A DNA stretch of 64,000 nt, taken from Ixodes scapularis (taxonomy: Eukaryota; Arthropoda; Arachnida; Ixodida; Ixodidae). The notes below the pieces were generated by a model. That model ran no database searches. It saw only the letters and a list, made by a program, of their open reading frames with translations, and was not told the origin of the DNA. The stretch spans positions 41,099,543 to 41,163,542 of the forward strand of contig NW_024609837.1 in assembly GCF_016920785.2 (NCBI RefSeq), read 5' to 3'. Of the stretch, positions 1 to 12,553 are shown piece after piece. Positions within the stretch are counted from its first letter, which is position 1. Each line of letters begins with the position of its first letter. Made by a program: the position numbers and the translations under genes.

Positions 1-603
1 ACATGTTTTTCAATGCCGACAAAAAAAGAAGCGGTAGCGCCAGGAACTGAAGTAGCAAGACCGGACACTCTATCGCTCGCGAGAAGTACGTTTCGGAGTC
101 TCGCCGCAGCGGGGCGCCCGTTAAATGACTCTCCTCTCATTCGTTGTTCTGCCGCTCTACCTCTTCACTTTCGGCGGCCGCGTCTCGCAGCGATCTGCCG
201 GGCTTTGTCAGTATAGAGGATGGTGTGGTCTAGAGTGTAGACTTTACGAAACACACCTTTTAACCGCATGTTTTTTTTTTTTTTTACTAAGGGTGTGGGA
301 TTGCGATAGATTGAATATATAATAGTTTCGTAATGTTGTCTCTATTTTGAATTTATATGCATACGGTGGGCTTTTCTGTTTTCTTTGCACATTAAAAATA
401 GCCGTCAAGCTACACTAATGCAGTTTGCGCAGACGACTAGGGAGGCATAATATAAAAAGGCTGATCGTTACAACTATTCGCCGCATTAACAAAAATACGT
501 TAGTTAACTTTTAGTCAGTGGCAATAAACATATGATTCCACTTAGAAACCCGGTGAGCGTCATCAAAACACAACTAGATTGGTAAGGTTTAGAAAGACTT
601 TAA
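1..603. other. No gene; partial dispersed repeat at its left end
   Basis: Positions about 25-90 resemble 27262-27330: both contain AAGAAGCGGTAGC followed about 35-45 bases later by a CGGACA...ATCGCT stretch. The remainder holds a T-rich tract near 270-287 and nothing I can identify. The open frames here are short and show no recognisable domain. Confidence 0.4.
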
Positions 604-1023
604 AGGGATGCTGAACCGAAATCTGGATTTCATAAAACACGCGGCAAAAGCGTGCAACAGGATGCTAAAAACACCAAACCATGACTCATATAGCAATATC
701 TCGAACGGATGACCGTTTTTTTCAAGAATAGGAGGCGCATTTGACATAAATGTTCCCGTCATGTTTCTCCGAGAAGGAGAGGGAACGGCCTTGCGTCTTC
801 TCCGCCTCGCCGCCTTGAGGGAGCGAAGCGAATAGAGGAGGAAACTAAGTAGCTTGACGGTCACGCGCCTCGTGGGCCTGGTTCAATCTCGACCTCTTTT
901 TCCCAAAATACGGCTGTCCGTTCGAGATATTGCCTTGCGAGTAGTGTTGTAGCGTTTGTAGCGTCGCGCCTACATCTCCTGCGTTGCTTTTTCCTAAGAT
1001 ACCAATTTCGGTTCACCATCCCT
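604..1023. mobile_element. TTAA-flanked MITE
   Basis: A 420-bp element with terminal inverted repeats. The left end reads AGGGATGCTGAACCGAAAT and the reverse complement of the right end reads AGGGATGGTGAACCGAAAT. TTAA lies directly outside each end, at 600-603 and 1024-1027. A TTAA target duplication is known for piggyBac and Kolobok elements; which superfamily mobilised this one cannot be told from the termini alone. No transposase is encoded. Open frames on the minus strand cross the element but show no domain. Confidence 0.8.
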
Positions 1024-1267
1024 TTAAGCACGGGGGAACCATGGTGTTGCACTAAAGCCAGCACTTGTGCAGCATGATCAAGACTGCCGGTGGGATGATG
1101 CGCCCTCCCCGATTTTCCGTCTCTCATCATTGGCGATTTTCACACCACCAGGCTTGTGCATATTGCACGAGTAGTAACTTTTGCGCGCTACTACACTTCC
1201 CACGTGGACAAAGCTTTTTTATATAACAATGATTGATTCAGCGGTTTTAATTGACGCTCAGCAGGTT

Positions 1268-1417
1268 TTTAATAAAAACCATAAGTTTGTTTTTCACTAA
1301 TTAAAAGTCTAGTTAATACATCTTACTTAAAAATATCACTTATCGTGACGATTAGCACCGAATATTACGTCCCCCTGGCCGTGTAACTCTCCTAAACTAA
1401 CCGTATTACGTAGCTTG
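1268..1417. repeat. Dispersed repeat, copy A (partner at 42340-42491)
   Basis: This stretch aligns with 42340-42491 in the same orientation. The best conserved core is GTCCCCCTGGCCGT, followed by a decayed AACT...GTAGCTT tail. The upstream half is AT-rich and more diverged. Both copies are followed by a T-rich run. It could be the 3' end of a nonautonomous element; no terminal repeats are visible. Confidence 0.6.
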
Positions 1418-4400
1418 CCCGGCCTTTTTTTTTTAATTATAAATTCGCAAATCCAAATTGAAAACGCGTTGTATAGTCACTAAGGACTCCAGGAGCGCAG
1501 GGTGTGGCCTCACATGTTTCTGCTTCTTACGTCGTGATTGAGTCTTTGCCGTTCTCTTTGGGCTTATACCGCAGTGCCACCGTTTGCGAAGAGACATTAA
1601 AATAGTCCGCCACTTTCCGACCATCTTCGCTTTTTTCGCTCTCTTAGACGATAATAGTACGTGTCGTGTCTTTTCGACGTATTTATGTGTTCCCATTAAA
1701 AATTAACTACACCGATTTTCGATTTTTTTAAGCGGCATCATTCTTCTCGTTAGTACATTAGTTTATCACAGGGACGATAATTAGGGGCTTTTAAAACACG
1801 TTCAACTTAAAGAGCTAGACTTTTCTTTAAACTACGTTTAGTATTATAATGAAAAATTGTAGTCTGGGATTGAAGAGAGAGAGAGCAGAACAATTGGTAA
1901 TAAGAAACACTCATTATTCGAGTACTACTTTATCGCGTCTTTATATCAATCGAGCCCTGTCGCCTGCACGCCCAGACATCGTTAGTATATTTTTTTTCCA
2001 CTTCTACCTTTTTTATGCATAATCTGGTTTCGCTAAACTGTGTACCCATTTATAATCGCTGCCACCTAAAAACAAACTGAGGACCCTATACTAGAAATAA
2101 TCCGGGGTATGCCAGTTTGTCTATAACTTTATTTTCTCTCCTGCCTTCCAAAATGGCGGAGCTAATTTTACCCTTCCAAACAATATGCCTATGAGTGTAT
2201 ACTCGCTTCTAGAAAGACGTCGCAAGTGAATTACGCGATAGCTTTGTTTGAAGAAGTATCTCGTATTTTAAGAATGAGCTCTATTAGGTATAAGAAAACG
2301 GCGGGGAAAAATATGTCAACACTCGGACAATCTCTTTTTTAAATATGTTGTCAAATCGCCCAGGACTCGTGTGTAGATTTCTATTCGCGGGAAATCTCTG
2401 CAGGTGACAGCTGATGGAGACGACGGGTGACAAGGAAAGATACAGATAGGCTGGGTCTACGACATAAGTATCAAACGAAAAGACATGGAGAAAAAGGAAG
2501 CAAAAGGAATGGCGACAGGAGTGACTTGGCGACAGAGGAGCAGAAGGGCGAAGATGGGAATGGAAATCTGAAACGAAACCTTGGGCAAAGCAGATGCCTA
2601 AGTTTACTTTTGTATTCGCCTCACGTCGGCGGAAGAGGTGAACAACCTCGCAGCCTCCTCGCTTTCCTTTTCGTCCCAGTTTCCCATCTTTTGTAACTAA
2701 GAAAGGGAGAAGACTTCTGTCAATTCTTGGCGTCCGTTCTGTCGCGTCCAGCCTATTTAAAGTGTTGCCATTTTTTTTTTAACGCACTTTTTCAGATTTT
2801 TGTGTTAGGAGAAGTGTTTGCTTCTATGTGAATGTTTTTGGATGAACGAATGCTTTATGTAACTAAAACTAGAATGTTTTATTGAACGATACTGGAAAAT
2901 GAATGGTATCGGAGGAAAGAAATGTGAAGGGGAAAACCGGGATCGCCAGGTGTGGGGAACAAATCAGCGGGAATGGGGAACTAGGGAAAACCGCTGGGAC
3001 GGTAAGAGTATAAAGTGCAGTTTTTAGCTGCAATCTAAAAGCTTCCAAGAAAGGTGAGAGAAAGGATTTTGAAAGGGCTGCTGTGAACTTGGAGGGCGGT
3101 CGTTGCTGTGGGAAGGAAAACAAATAAGAGTGAACAGCGCGGGAGATGAGAAAAGGATGGCAACAGCCGAAGAATGAGGCCGAAAGTGTGACAGGAAATA
3201 GTGAAGCGATCCAGAATTGAGATAGCTAACAAGGGGAGGAGCTGGCATAAAGTAGAAAAGGGATACTTAGGGTGGCATCTTTATTTATTTATCTTCAAAT
3301 ATTACTGTCAATGGGCTATTACCGGGAGGCCTATACAACGTAAATATAAAGATTACAACTCGAAACGAGAACCCAACCAAAGCTGCAATATTAATGAGAC
3401 AGTAGGCGGTGGGAAGGATAGAGGAAATCACCATCGAAAGTGGCTTCATGATACTGCGTCTGAGTAAAGAGAAGTTATGCATAAAGAGAAACATTGACTC
3501 ACGTTCATTTGATGTAACCTTAAAATAATAAGAAATAATGTTTAAAGTGATGAGCTGTTCTAAACAAATACGATTAAAAAAAAGGATACGCGATTAAAAT
3601 AATGTCAGGGTGAGGTTAGCTACGTTTTCAGTGAATTATTTGAGCTTTTTTTTTTGTAGACTTCATTGATTTGATTTGTAGCTTGATTGTCAACGGAAGC
3701 TTTGGTAGACAGGCGTTGGAACTCCGTGACGACCACGGCACTCGTGTTCGCTCGTACGTTTTTCCGGAAATTTTAGCGTCGACCGCTGGAATCGCGATAT
3801 CCGACATGACACCCAGGCTTCGGCGACGCCATTTGTTGCCACTTCGGGACAATTTTTTAGCGTAGGTGGAATACGACGACAAAACACACCAATCGAATGC
3901 ACGTTCAGGGCGCCTTAATAACAGAGCGCCTAAACAGTAGCCAGTCTGGGTGCGATAACACAAACCTTCAATATTTACAGGAACGTACTGCTATGGCTCT
4001 TACAGACTCGGTCCTCTTATGTTGCGTCTGCTTTCATCTTATTTTATGTTCTATTATTTTTAATGTACTAGTTTCATGTAGTTAAAGCGAGATTAACTGG
4101 AGAACCTTGATGGAAGCCACCAAAAAAATAACATTTTGTGTTTTTAATTTTTTGTTTTAATTGCGACGGTGCCTTTTGCAATCAACGCAGTGAGAAGGTA
4201 CATAGAGGGGCTGATGAGTTTTGAAATGGAGTGTGTGACAAAAATGTAGAGTCGACTTACGCGTTCGCCGATTAATATTTTAGGAGAAGTTCTAAGACGA
4301 GCGGTAGCGCTCTGATTTAAACGGGAATCCCGTGTGGGTGTCGACAAGCCCCCGGCGTGACTGAACTACGAATGTGCGACGGTAACTCGAATATTCTTTT

Positions 4401-5961
4401 CTGAATGTGAAAGAGAGTTTAGAGTGCACAACTAAATTGCGTATTCCACTTTAATTCTGAAAGCCTGTGCTCGCTGCAAAAAGGTTCTAATTTTTGTCTG
4501 GCCAGTCGACATAAATGTATTACAACTAGGTCGAATGACTCTCGTTAAGACACGTCAAAAAAGAAGAAACAACTAGGCTGTGATGAAGAGGCGCAAAAGC
4601 AAATTACACACTCTACACCAATTTAAGGGTGCCACAAAATTGCCTTCATGCCTCTTCAAATCTTGTCTCTAATTATTTTTTGTATTTAATTAGGTTACCC
4701 CAATGTGGCGTTGTAATAAGGCTATTACTTCCTGTTCCTACCCCTTTGGCAGCACCAACCGGGTTTTCAGGAATAGGAAGACTCCGCCCCAAAATCCCAG
4801 ATCGTTAGCGCAGATTTGTCGCGCTCTCTGGTGCAAAGAATCTCCGTAAAAATCACTCAGGTTGTCCCGATTAACGTACAATAATTGGCAATAGTTCTGC
4901 GAACTCAAAGATCACCCCTAGGTTCGATCTACGCCTCTGTCTGTTTCGCTCCTTATGAACATCCTACTGGCGTGTGGTAGCGCAATTACTTTGCGCGGTG
5001 GACGTTGAATTCCTCATGCAAGTGGTCAGTCTAAAATGGTCACATATTTTATCGACTGCCTGATTCACGTGTTTCAACACCTTAGATTCAAAACGACGTA
5101 TCACTTCCTAATTAATTAACGTCTAATTGGCTATTCGCTTAGCGCTAGTTGCGTCCCGACCCTGAAACGTCAACGCAATTAGAATCATCGAATATTAAAG
5201 AAAGCGCTCACGCCTTCGGCGTCTCTGAAAATGCAGCTTCGTTTCTACTGCGCCATACGGCAGGGATATATATAAAAATCGGCAAATCTAACAAGCTTTG
5301 TTTAACTGCATCCTTTGTGGATCGAAAAACGCCCTGTCTTCCAACACCGCCAAGCTTTGCCGACGCGCACAGGCTTCTCCTTTCTATAGGGTTTAGTTTC
5401 TTGGATTTTAACTCATTGCTTTGTGCTTTGTAATAAGGAATCGCAGGTTCTTTGACAAGTGTGGGTAGGGAAGGGAATAGCGTTGTGAATGGGTTGGAAC
5501 AGCGTGCTTTCGGGGTTGCGGATTGTTTGGCCCAAGGGGTTGCCTCAAGCCCTGCCTCAACTAATGAGCATTAAACGAGAGCAACTCCACCCCTGTCCTC
5601 CTTAAAACAAACAGGAGAGGGGAGGAGGCTGGGGTGGGTTAGGGAGAGATGAAAGAGAGAGAGAAAGAGGTGTCGTAAACCGGGGAAGAGTAATAACAGA
5701 GAAGACATTAGGAAAAGTGTACGGGAAATAGGAAAGTCTCAGTGAAGAGTATAGGGACGGTTGAAGAAGGCACAATAAAAAAAAAGTGCTAGTTTGGGAG
5801 GGAACAGGGCGAGAGGGGAAAAATACGTGTCCTGATTGTGTGGGGAGGCTGCAGCGAGTGAATTTAAGGAAAAGATACCTTGGAAATCTTCAGGGCAAGA
5901 ATAAGTAGAAAAGATACAAATAAACGAAGATATGACAATATATTACAGGGATTATATAATA
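1418..5961. other. No recognised gene
   Basis: This is mainly AT-rich DNA with scattered homopolymers. Purine-rich stretches occur around 2880-3250 and 5590-5720, including GA-rich runs. Frames up to about 111 codons exist (for example 3628-3963, minus), but they overlap frames on the other strand and show no motif I recognise. I saw no splice-site and exon combination that I trust. Confidence 0.5.
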
Positions 5962-6714
5962 GGGAGTTTTAGAATAGCGCACGCTAAACCTTTGCGTGCG
6001 CAAAAAATAGCGTCGTCGCCACTGCGCATGCGCCGAACGCAAACCAGGTTTTGCGCTTTCCGTGCGCAATTTTAGCGTGCGCTATTTCTCGGAAATAGCG
6101 TGCGTACGCAAAGGGCCTTTGCGCTCCTTTAAGGAGGATTCGTGATGAGAAGTTGGCTGAAGCCAAGACCAGCACAGTTTAAAAAAAAAAAAAAATGGCG
6201 GCCCCCAGGACCACGGCTGCGGCAGCTGCGGTCGCTTTGGCGGCGTCGTGAGCGCGACGTCGGCGGCATCCTCGCGACTTCGATTTTCAATACGGGACCA
6301 CGGGACGACATTGCACTCGGTTTGGAAAACCCAGTAGGGTGGGCATCGATCACCGGCAACTTGATGCTTGCAACGAGCGAACATTTATCGGCGAAGGTCA
6401 GTGCACTCTTGCCAAGGCGACGCATGCGGCGGACACGACCGGTCGACCGCACGCGTCGCACTCTCACGTTTAAACAAATGTAAAATTGTTACTCCGGACC
6501 AAAAATCTTGTTTTTTTCTCAAGTCGCAGCATTTCGTGTGTGAAATAAAAATCGTGACTGTATCTTGGTGGCGTTGCAAGCGCGAGATGCTTGGGCTTTT
6601 GCGCCGCGGCGGAGAAACGCTATTCTAAAACTCTCTTGCGTCGCGTGCGCTAAAGCAAGCGCTAAATTTAGCGCTAGCGTGCGCTAAAATTGCGTACGTT
6701 ATTCTAAAACTCCC
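5962..6714. mobile_element. TIR element, termini GGGAGTTTTAGAATA, TA target
   Basis: A 753-bp element. The left end reads GGGAGTTTTAGAATAGCG and the right end, reverse complemented, reads GGGAGTTTTAGAATAACG. A TA dinucleotide flanks both sides (5960-5961 and 6715-6716) within an AT-rich target. The subterminal zones are rich in GCGTGCGC/TAGCGC words, and TTCTAAAACTC recurs internally near 6620. The centre, 6129-6483, is GC-rich and open on both strands for about 112 codons, preceded by a run of 14 A. That may be captured sequence, but I recognise no domain. The terminal 10 bases match the shorter element at 34978-35138. Confidence 0.75.
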
Positions 6715-6777
6715 TATTATATATTATATTATATTATACTAATATAAAATACTTATATAATATATTATATTATACAA
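6715..6777. repeat. AT-rich microsatellite
   Basis: Irregular TATAT/TATTA repeats adjoin the right end of the preceding TIR element. It probably represents the AT-rich target region, since similar sequence lies to the left of the element. Confidence 0.7.
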
Positions 6778-7949
6778 AAAAATGGAAACGAGCAAATTGG
6801 TAAGACGAAGAGAATAAACTAAAATATTATACGGAATTGAAACTAAAATGATGAAAACTTTTTTTAACGAGGAGACGGGGATGTAAATGTCTTTGTATTA
6901 TAGGAGTGCGGATGTTTCCCACATTTATGAATAAGCTTTTTTGTTCTCGCTGGATTTTTAATTTTTTATTGCGATCAATAAAGATAATAGGAAACGATTC
7001 GTTATTTTATTTTTCAAGGGTTAAAATTGAGGAGCGCAAAAGCTAAAAAAAGAAGTTCTGAAAGCGGAAAGTTAGAGCAGCGCTCCACATGTTGAGACAA
7101 GAAGAAATATGCAGCAAAGAAAGTTGAACAATATGGGAAGGGTTTTCGTAGAATAAAAAGTCACCAAAAACGCGGAAAGCTAGTGAGGCGATCGAAAGAG
7201 GTGTGGTGGACGCGTTTGCGTGGAAGTGATTTGATTTCTGTCGCCATCTAACCCTTTTCCTCCCGAGAGCGATCGCGACGCTCACGTGCCGTCTGTGATG
7301 CGGCGGAGGTGATCATCACCTCTTGTTTTTGCTGTGGTGTGTCACGAGGAGGCAAAGCGCGATATGCCCGTGGGAAATTACGGGTGGCGTTGTCACCGTT
7401 ACCGTTGTGTGGAAATATGACGGGCATTTGCTTCATTCGTTTACTGTCTTAAGCTCATATCTGCCTCTTTTTTAGATTTTAATATCGACATCAATGTGAT
7501 GAAGAAATTGCCACGTCGCCTGTTTGCAGCGGTGATACTTCTCCAGTCAGTAGTCTTCGAAAACTTGCCTTAATTCGTTTTCTCTTAGCTATTTAATTTT
7601 TCTGCGTGGCATGTTTCGAGAGAATGTTTGTTTTATTGGAATATAGAGTTTGGTGAGAATAATCATGGTTTTGCCAATGGTGGGTAACCAAGCAAACAAC
7701 AATAAACGTCAATTCATTTTATGCCTTGCAACATTATTTTACTTCGTCCTTGCATAGAGAGACGCGTGGGAGCTGTAAATTTTGTGTCGGTTTTGTTCCC
7801 GCCGCTTTGTGGGATGATAACGCAATTAATGCCAAGGTGCAAGCGAGCTGGACAAGGATGAAAAAAATAATGCCCGGAGAAGGGGAACAACTGGACAAAG
7901 AACAAAAATAAATCGGGGCGGATTTATCGCGTTGTATATTGTAGGGAAG

Positions 7950-8096
7950 TTGCGTGCCTCCCAGGAATATGAGAAGGATCATGTAGGTGATAAGTAAAAC
8001 ATTCCCGGTGAGATGCAGTGTGCAGATGTACACCAGCTCTGTCACACTACGGCCAAAGACGCACATGCCCAGTCCACCGAACTCACGACAGGTCAT
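7950..8096 (-). other. Possible unrecognised coding exon with hydrophobic segment
   Basis: The minus strand reads an ATG-initiated frame whose first half is more GC-rich than its surroundings. It encodes a polar start followed by a strongly hydrophobic stretch containing LTGNVLLITYMILLIFLGG, long enough for one membrane span. I do not recognise the family. No clean splice acceptor or donor brackets it, so it could be a chance frame or a relic of a repeat rather than a host exon. The frame continues to 7734 with lower-complexity content. Confidence 0.2.
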
Positions 8097-10424
8097 CAGT
8101 GAGGCAGTGGTCTATCTAGCTGGACTTTCACAGATCATGATTGCAGGTTCAAGAGAGAAATGAAAGCGCTTAACGAGGCCGTTAACAACGGGGTGGTAGG
8201 TTATCCTGTGGAGGCACTTTGTTTCCAGAACAGTCTAAACAACACCTGGTCGTAAAATAACTCTTAGGGGTTCATCTGCTTGTCCATATTTTGAACTCTA
8301 AAAAGGTGTTTTAAACACCGCCTAAAGGGGCTCTTAGTTCGAAAACTTATAATGGGTTATTTAGGCTTCCTCAGTGCTGCCAGAAAGAGTTCTTTACGGC
8401 ACAGTTTCCTTTCTTATGCGCCAGGGGGCGATAGTGGCCGAGGTGAAACCGTTCTTTAGGTGCTGAAAGAGATATTGGGGCGTCAAAGAACCTTTCAAGA
8501 ACGTATTTTGTTTTAATTTAATACGAGCAGTTTCTGAACTGCCTTATCCGTCGCACTAGTTATTAAGAACTCCAAATTGAAAAATACGACCTCTCGCAAA
8601 TACTTGCTAATTAAGCGTGCAACCCCAAACTAGAATTTTGCTTGGTTGGTGGTAATACCATATTCGGTGAGGCGTCCAAAGTGTTAAAGGCACTTTATTC
8701 GTCATGGTTGAAAACCGGGAGGTTGTTGGTGTATGCACAACAAAACAGTAAATCTCTGATGACGACACTAATTAACCAATTGAAAGTTTGGGGCGGAAAT
8801 CCGTAACTCAAAACGAATTTAAGGTATATCCATACATTTTTGCTTTTTATAAACTATTTTTGGCCCAATAACAGTTAAAATGGAGTGATTAAAATTGGAC
8901 ATGCTGGAATTCTTAGTGTAGAGAGGTGATCTTTAAGCATTTACAACCGAAGAGGTAATGATAGCTCAATATGTGAACATCTAAAACTCGTGTGTTTCTT
9001 GTGGCCAAACTCCATCTTTGAGTTAATCATAAACAGCTTGAGTGAGTTGTGTTATCAGCTTAACATGTTCGTGTTCTCACAGCCCGATTTTCAAACGCAC
9101 AATATCTGCTCCCGTTTGCGTTAAAAATGTGAAAAATTGATGCTCAAACATCAACAGCTAATCGTTCCCGTTCACTTTGTATTCCACGCAGTGGTGAGAG
9201 CAGGATGTGCCATAGCGAAACCCTTTTACATTTTTGAAAACAAGAATTCATTTCCGCTCAAATTTGCTCGCCATGCCGTTTTCCCTCTCGTAAAAAAGGG
9301 ACGCTTGCAGTAAACCGGCGCCATTTAGAGACGCTTTCAGAAAAACTTTTTTGGAGTTTGGTGTGTGTTCGTACGTCCACGCGCCTAGAAATTGTTGTTT
9401 CGCGTTAGTGTTTTGGGGAGGATTGGGTGTGTATATGGAAACATCTTTGCAATGTTTACGTGGATGTATGTATGCGCTCGTTTCTGGAGGCAGTATCAAA
9501 ATTTCCGCCAGTCGCCGCTTGAGGAGCAATTCGTATTCAGAAATTGCTCGAGCATTTCTCGCTGAAGGTTTTTTCAGCATTGCCTGTCTCGTCGCTGACG
9601 TAGAGTCGTATATACCTTTTCCAAAAGGGCGCAGCCATCTTGAATGTCGTGACTTCTGCTATGCCGTTAAGCACTGTTTTGTTCTCTCCACGCCCCTGGA
9701 AGGTGCTTACGAAAAATGCGTGCTGGTCACACATTGTTATTTTGCCTCACCAATATTTTCTCGCTAATTCCAGATTGAAATGTTTTACTCTTTTTTCGTC
9801 CCGCGTGCCAGATACAAAACCCATGTGACTAAGATCGACAGGAAATATAAAGCGTCTACACAACTGGCTTCCTCTAGAACATAGTGACTTGCCCATATAT
9901 ACCCACGTCCTAAGCAGAGCCAATTAAATGATAGAAGGCCTACGGAAATAGATGTGACAAAAGAAGAAAAGAAAACAAATGTGAAATGATCATCTGGGTT
10001 GTTGCACACCATTAACGACTCAATAACCTTAAATTATTTTAACGCCTTTGCCGCTGTAAGCGTAAAATAGATACAAAAAACAGACCAAATAGAACGACAT
10101 AATAGAAACGTAAAATGCCGTTTCTTATACTAAAAAAAAAGCAAGCCCGTTTATTTTTAGGCAGTAACTATGCAGTGAAGCTCCCGTGATAATCGACACT
10201 CGATACACTTCTCCGTTTTTCTTTTGTATTTTTGTTATTTGTCTCGACTTGTTGTTTTTACCTCTTGCCATAGACAGCCGGCAACGGCCAGGGGGCGCCA
10301 GCAGAGTGAGAGCCCACGGTACTAACCTGTCTCGTAACTTGACAAAGGGTGAACGCTCTGCCCTTCATTGCGTTCCGACGGCTGCGAAATGCACTATGTT
10401 TGCGACAACGAGACGGAGGGGCTT

Positions 10425-10508
10425 AGAGCGATAGACTGGTATCTTGTTCACCAGGAAAAGGTGACCCCCTTGGCGGCCGCCATGCTATACAGTTTTCACC
10501 ACTAGACA
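10425..10508. repeat. Dispersed short repeat, copy 1
   Basis: Shares AGAGCGATA-ACTGG at its start, a GGC-GCCGC-ATG core and CCACTAGACA at its end with 12046-12119, same orientation. The interior is diverged. Element type unknown. Confidence 0.5.
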
Positions 10509-12045
10509 TAAGGACCGTCCCAATCCTGAGGCTTTTAAGCAAAGTTAAGCCGACATTTGTGATGCGATTGCTGTAAAAATCAAGATCAACTATTTTTTTA
10601 TATTAAAGTTAGCCCCATAAATCAGTCTCTAGCTCTGGTAAAAACACAAAATACAGCACCGCGTTTGACGTCATCTAGAGGAGGCATTGAGAAGCTGCCC
10701 AAATTTTTTATCGTAAAAGCACACTTTGGACAACAAAACCTAAATTAACTCATCGGTACTATAATTACATATCAATAAGAAATTATTGGTGCGCGGTAGT
10801 GTTTGTATTGTCTGTTTGTCTTCAATGTCCCTCTTTCCTGATTATTTCCAGTCTAGAAACTCTAAAAACGGATCGTTATAAGCGCTACATCGTTTTATGT
10901 GGTATCGTTATAAGTGGATTGCACCGCAAATAAAGCGGCTTAGTCATTCTGAAGTAACACACATATCTAAAATCCTCATCTTCGCTGCTTTAAGGCTAAA
11001 GTGGAATCGGTACGTCTGGTAATTTCTTTTTCTTTCTCAGGTTTGCAAAGATGCGTATTTAAGACCACCTTTTATCTGCGTGGTGCTTAGAGACGAATAC
11101 TCTGCACTACTTGTCATCACGTTGCGCTTTGTCCTCTTTCAAGCATCAAGTTTTTTTTTACTAAAATTAAAAAAGCGACCCAAATGTGTGCCTGAGTTGA
11201 GATGAGTCGAGGCCCATATACATTTTTGTATCCGAGAAACCTGGTAGCATCTTGTCGCAGCTTGCCGGCTACATACCTGAGAGAATCAATTTTAACGATC
11301 GGAAGTAGCGTTTTCTTGGCACGAAATAATCACCTTAACAAGGGGAAATAGACGTACCACCTCTAATGGCGAATCAATACAGCCTTCCGTTTTCCCGTTT
11401 CGTTACGCAGATGAGACGACCTTTATACTCGATATTTTTGCCTTAGAACGAAGAGAAATTCTATTAGTTCAATAGAGTTTTGCAAAAACTAAAGGCAAAA
11501 ATAGCAACACAAAATGGTCTGGATATGAGATCTCGATAAACGATATCGCTAATGATGGGGAATTTCTCGAGGTACCTAATGAGCTCCCAATTTAGTTTGT
11601 TTCTCTCTATGTTGTTTTTTTACAAGTGCTTTTCAGATGCGGTTTTACGCAACCACGCAACCATGCCTAAACATAAATGATCTTGGATAGAGAAAAAAAA
11701 TGTAGAAGCCCCTAGAGCGTGCTCCTCATTCTGACTCACAGAAAAAAATAAAATGCAAAAATTCGTTAAAATCGCAGACGACGCAAAAATCTGTTGGAGC
11801 CAACCAAGCAACTCCAAAAGTTCATCGTCACGGCGCTCAACGTCTTGTGCTTTTGCTATCAGCGATTGCGCAGAGTGAATGCACGTGATCTTATCCTTTT
11901 TCTACGGCGTGGTTGCTTCAGCCTGTGACTGAAGAACACTGAAGCAACGAGTGCTTGGACGATGCGCTTTCACAGCCGCTTGATCGGCCCCATCAGATCA
12001 GGCTGCGGCCAGACTTAAAGTGAATTGGAGCAGAGAACCAAGGAT

Positions 12046-12119
12046 AGAGCGATAAACTGGCCACTGAAAGTTACCCGCGCCCGGCAGCCGCTATGTTGCT
12101 TATTTTTGACCACTAGACA
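12046..12119. repeat. Dispersed short repeat, copy 2
   Basis: Partner of 10425-10508, sharing the start AGAGCGATAAACTGG, a GGCAGCCGCTATG core and the end CCACTAGACA. It lies about 140 bases upstream of the CR1/L2-like leader repeats, so it may be part of that element's upstream region, but this is inference. Confidence 0.5.
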
Positions 12120-12263
12120 CGCACATTAGAGTTTACGTCTACAATTTCACGAAGTACCGCGCACAGATAATTGCTTATTGAACTTTAATAAGAGTACAGT
12201 CGTGAAAAGTTATGTTTCGTTTGTTTTAATTTAAGAATATGCTTTTACGACATATTTTACGAT

Positions 12264-12310
12264 GGGATTTGCGACCGTTCTTCTGAAGTATTCACAGTTC
12301 TTGTTGCATT
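12264..12310 (+). repeat. Leader direct repeat, unit 1
   Basis: A 47-bp segment beginning GGGATTTGCGACCGTTCTTC recurs at 12498-12544 with only a few differences. Both copies lie directly upstream of the LINE ORF1 at 12647 and in the same orientation, as expected of a partially duplicated 5' leader. Confidence 0.75.
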
Positions 12311-12497
12311 ATGTTATAGCGCCGCACGCCGATCCTGGCTATCTTCGCCGCATCATCCCCTGTTGGAACCGAAGATTGGCGACTCAGGAAGCTGTGTGTG
12401 CCTCCCCCCGGAGCAAAATCAACTACACGGTCCACGGACGGCGACTGAGGCGACACCGCAACATCAGCATAAAAGAAGCGACAACCACTAGCACAGC

Positions 12498-12544
12498 GGG
12501 ATTTGCGACCGTTCTTCTAAAGTATTCAAAGTTCTTGTTGCATT
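12498..12544 (+). repeat. Leader direct repeat, unit 2
   Basis: Second copy of the 47-bp segment at 12264-12310, offset by 234 bases. After the shared GTTCTTGTTGCATT the two copies diverge completely; this one runs into the intron-like segment at 12554. Confidence 0.75.
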
Positions 12545-12553
12545 CTCCAATAG

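Larger units (their letters stand above)
6778..12045. other. No recognised gene; a few low-confidence open frames
   Basis: Mostly AT-rich DNA. The frame at 9351-9767 (plus, about 138 codons) and its antisense shadow have no domain I recognise. The possible exon at 7950-8096 is listed separately. Positions 10425-10508 form a repeat pair with 12046-12119. I see no transposon termini with matching target duplications here. Confidence 0.45.

Noticed and set aside
8085..8155. Possible SINE promoter boxes
   Set aside because: The B-box candidate lacks the required CC end and the A-box match is poor.
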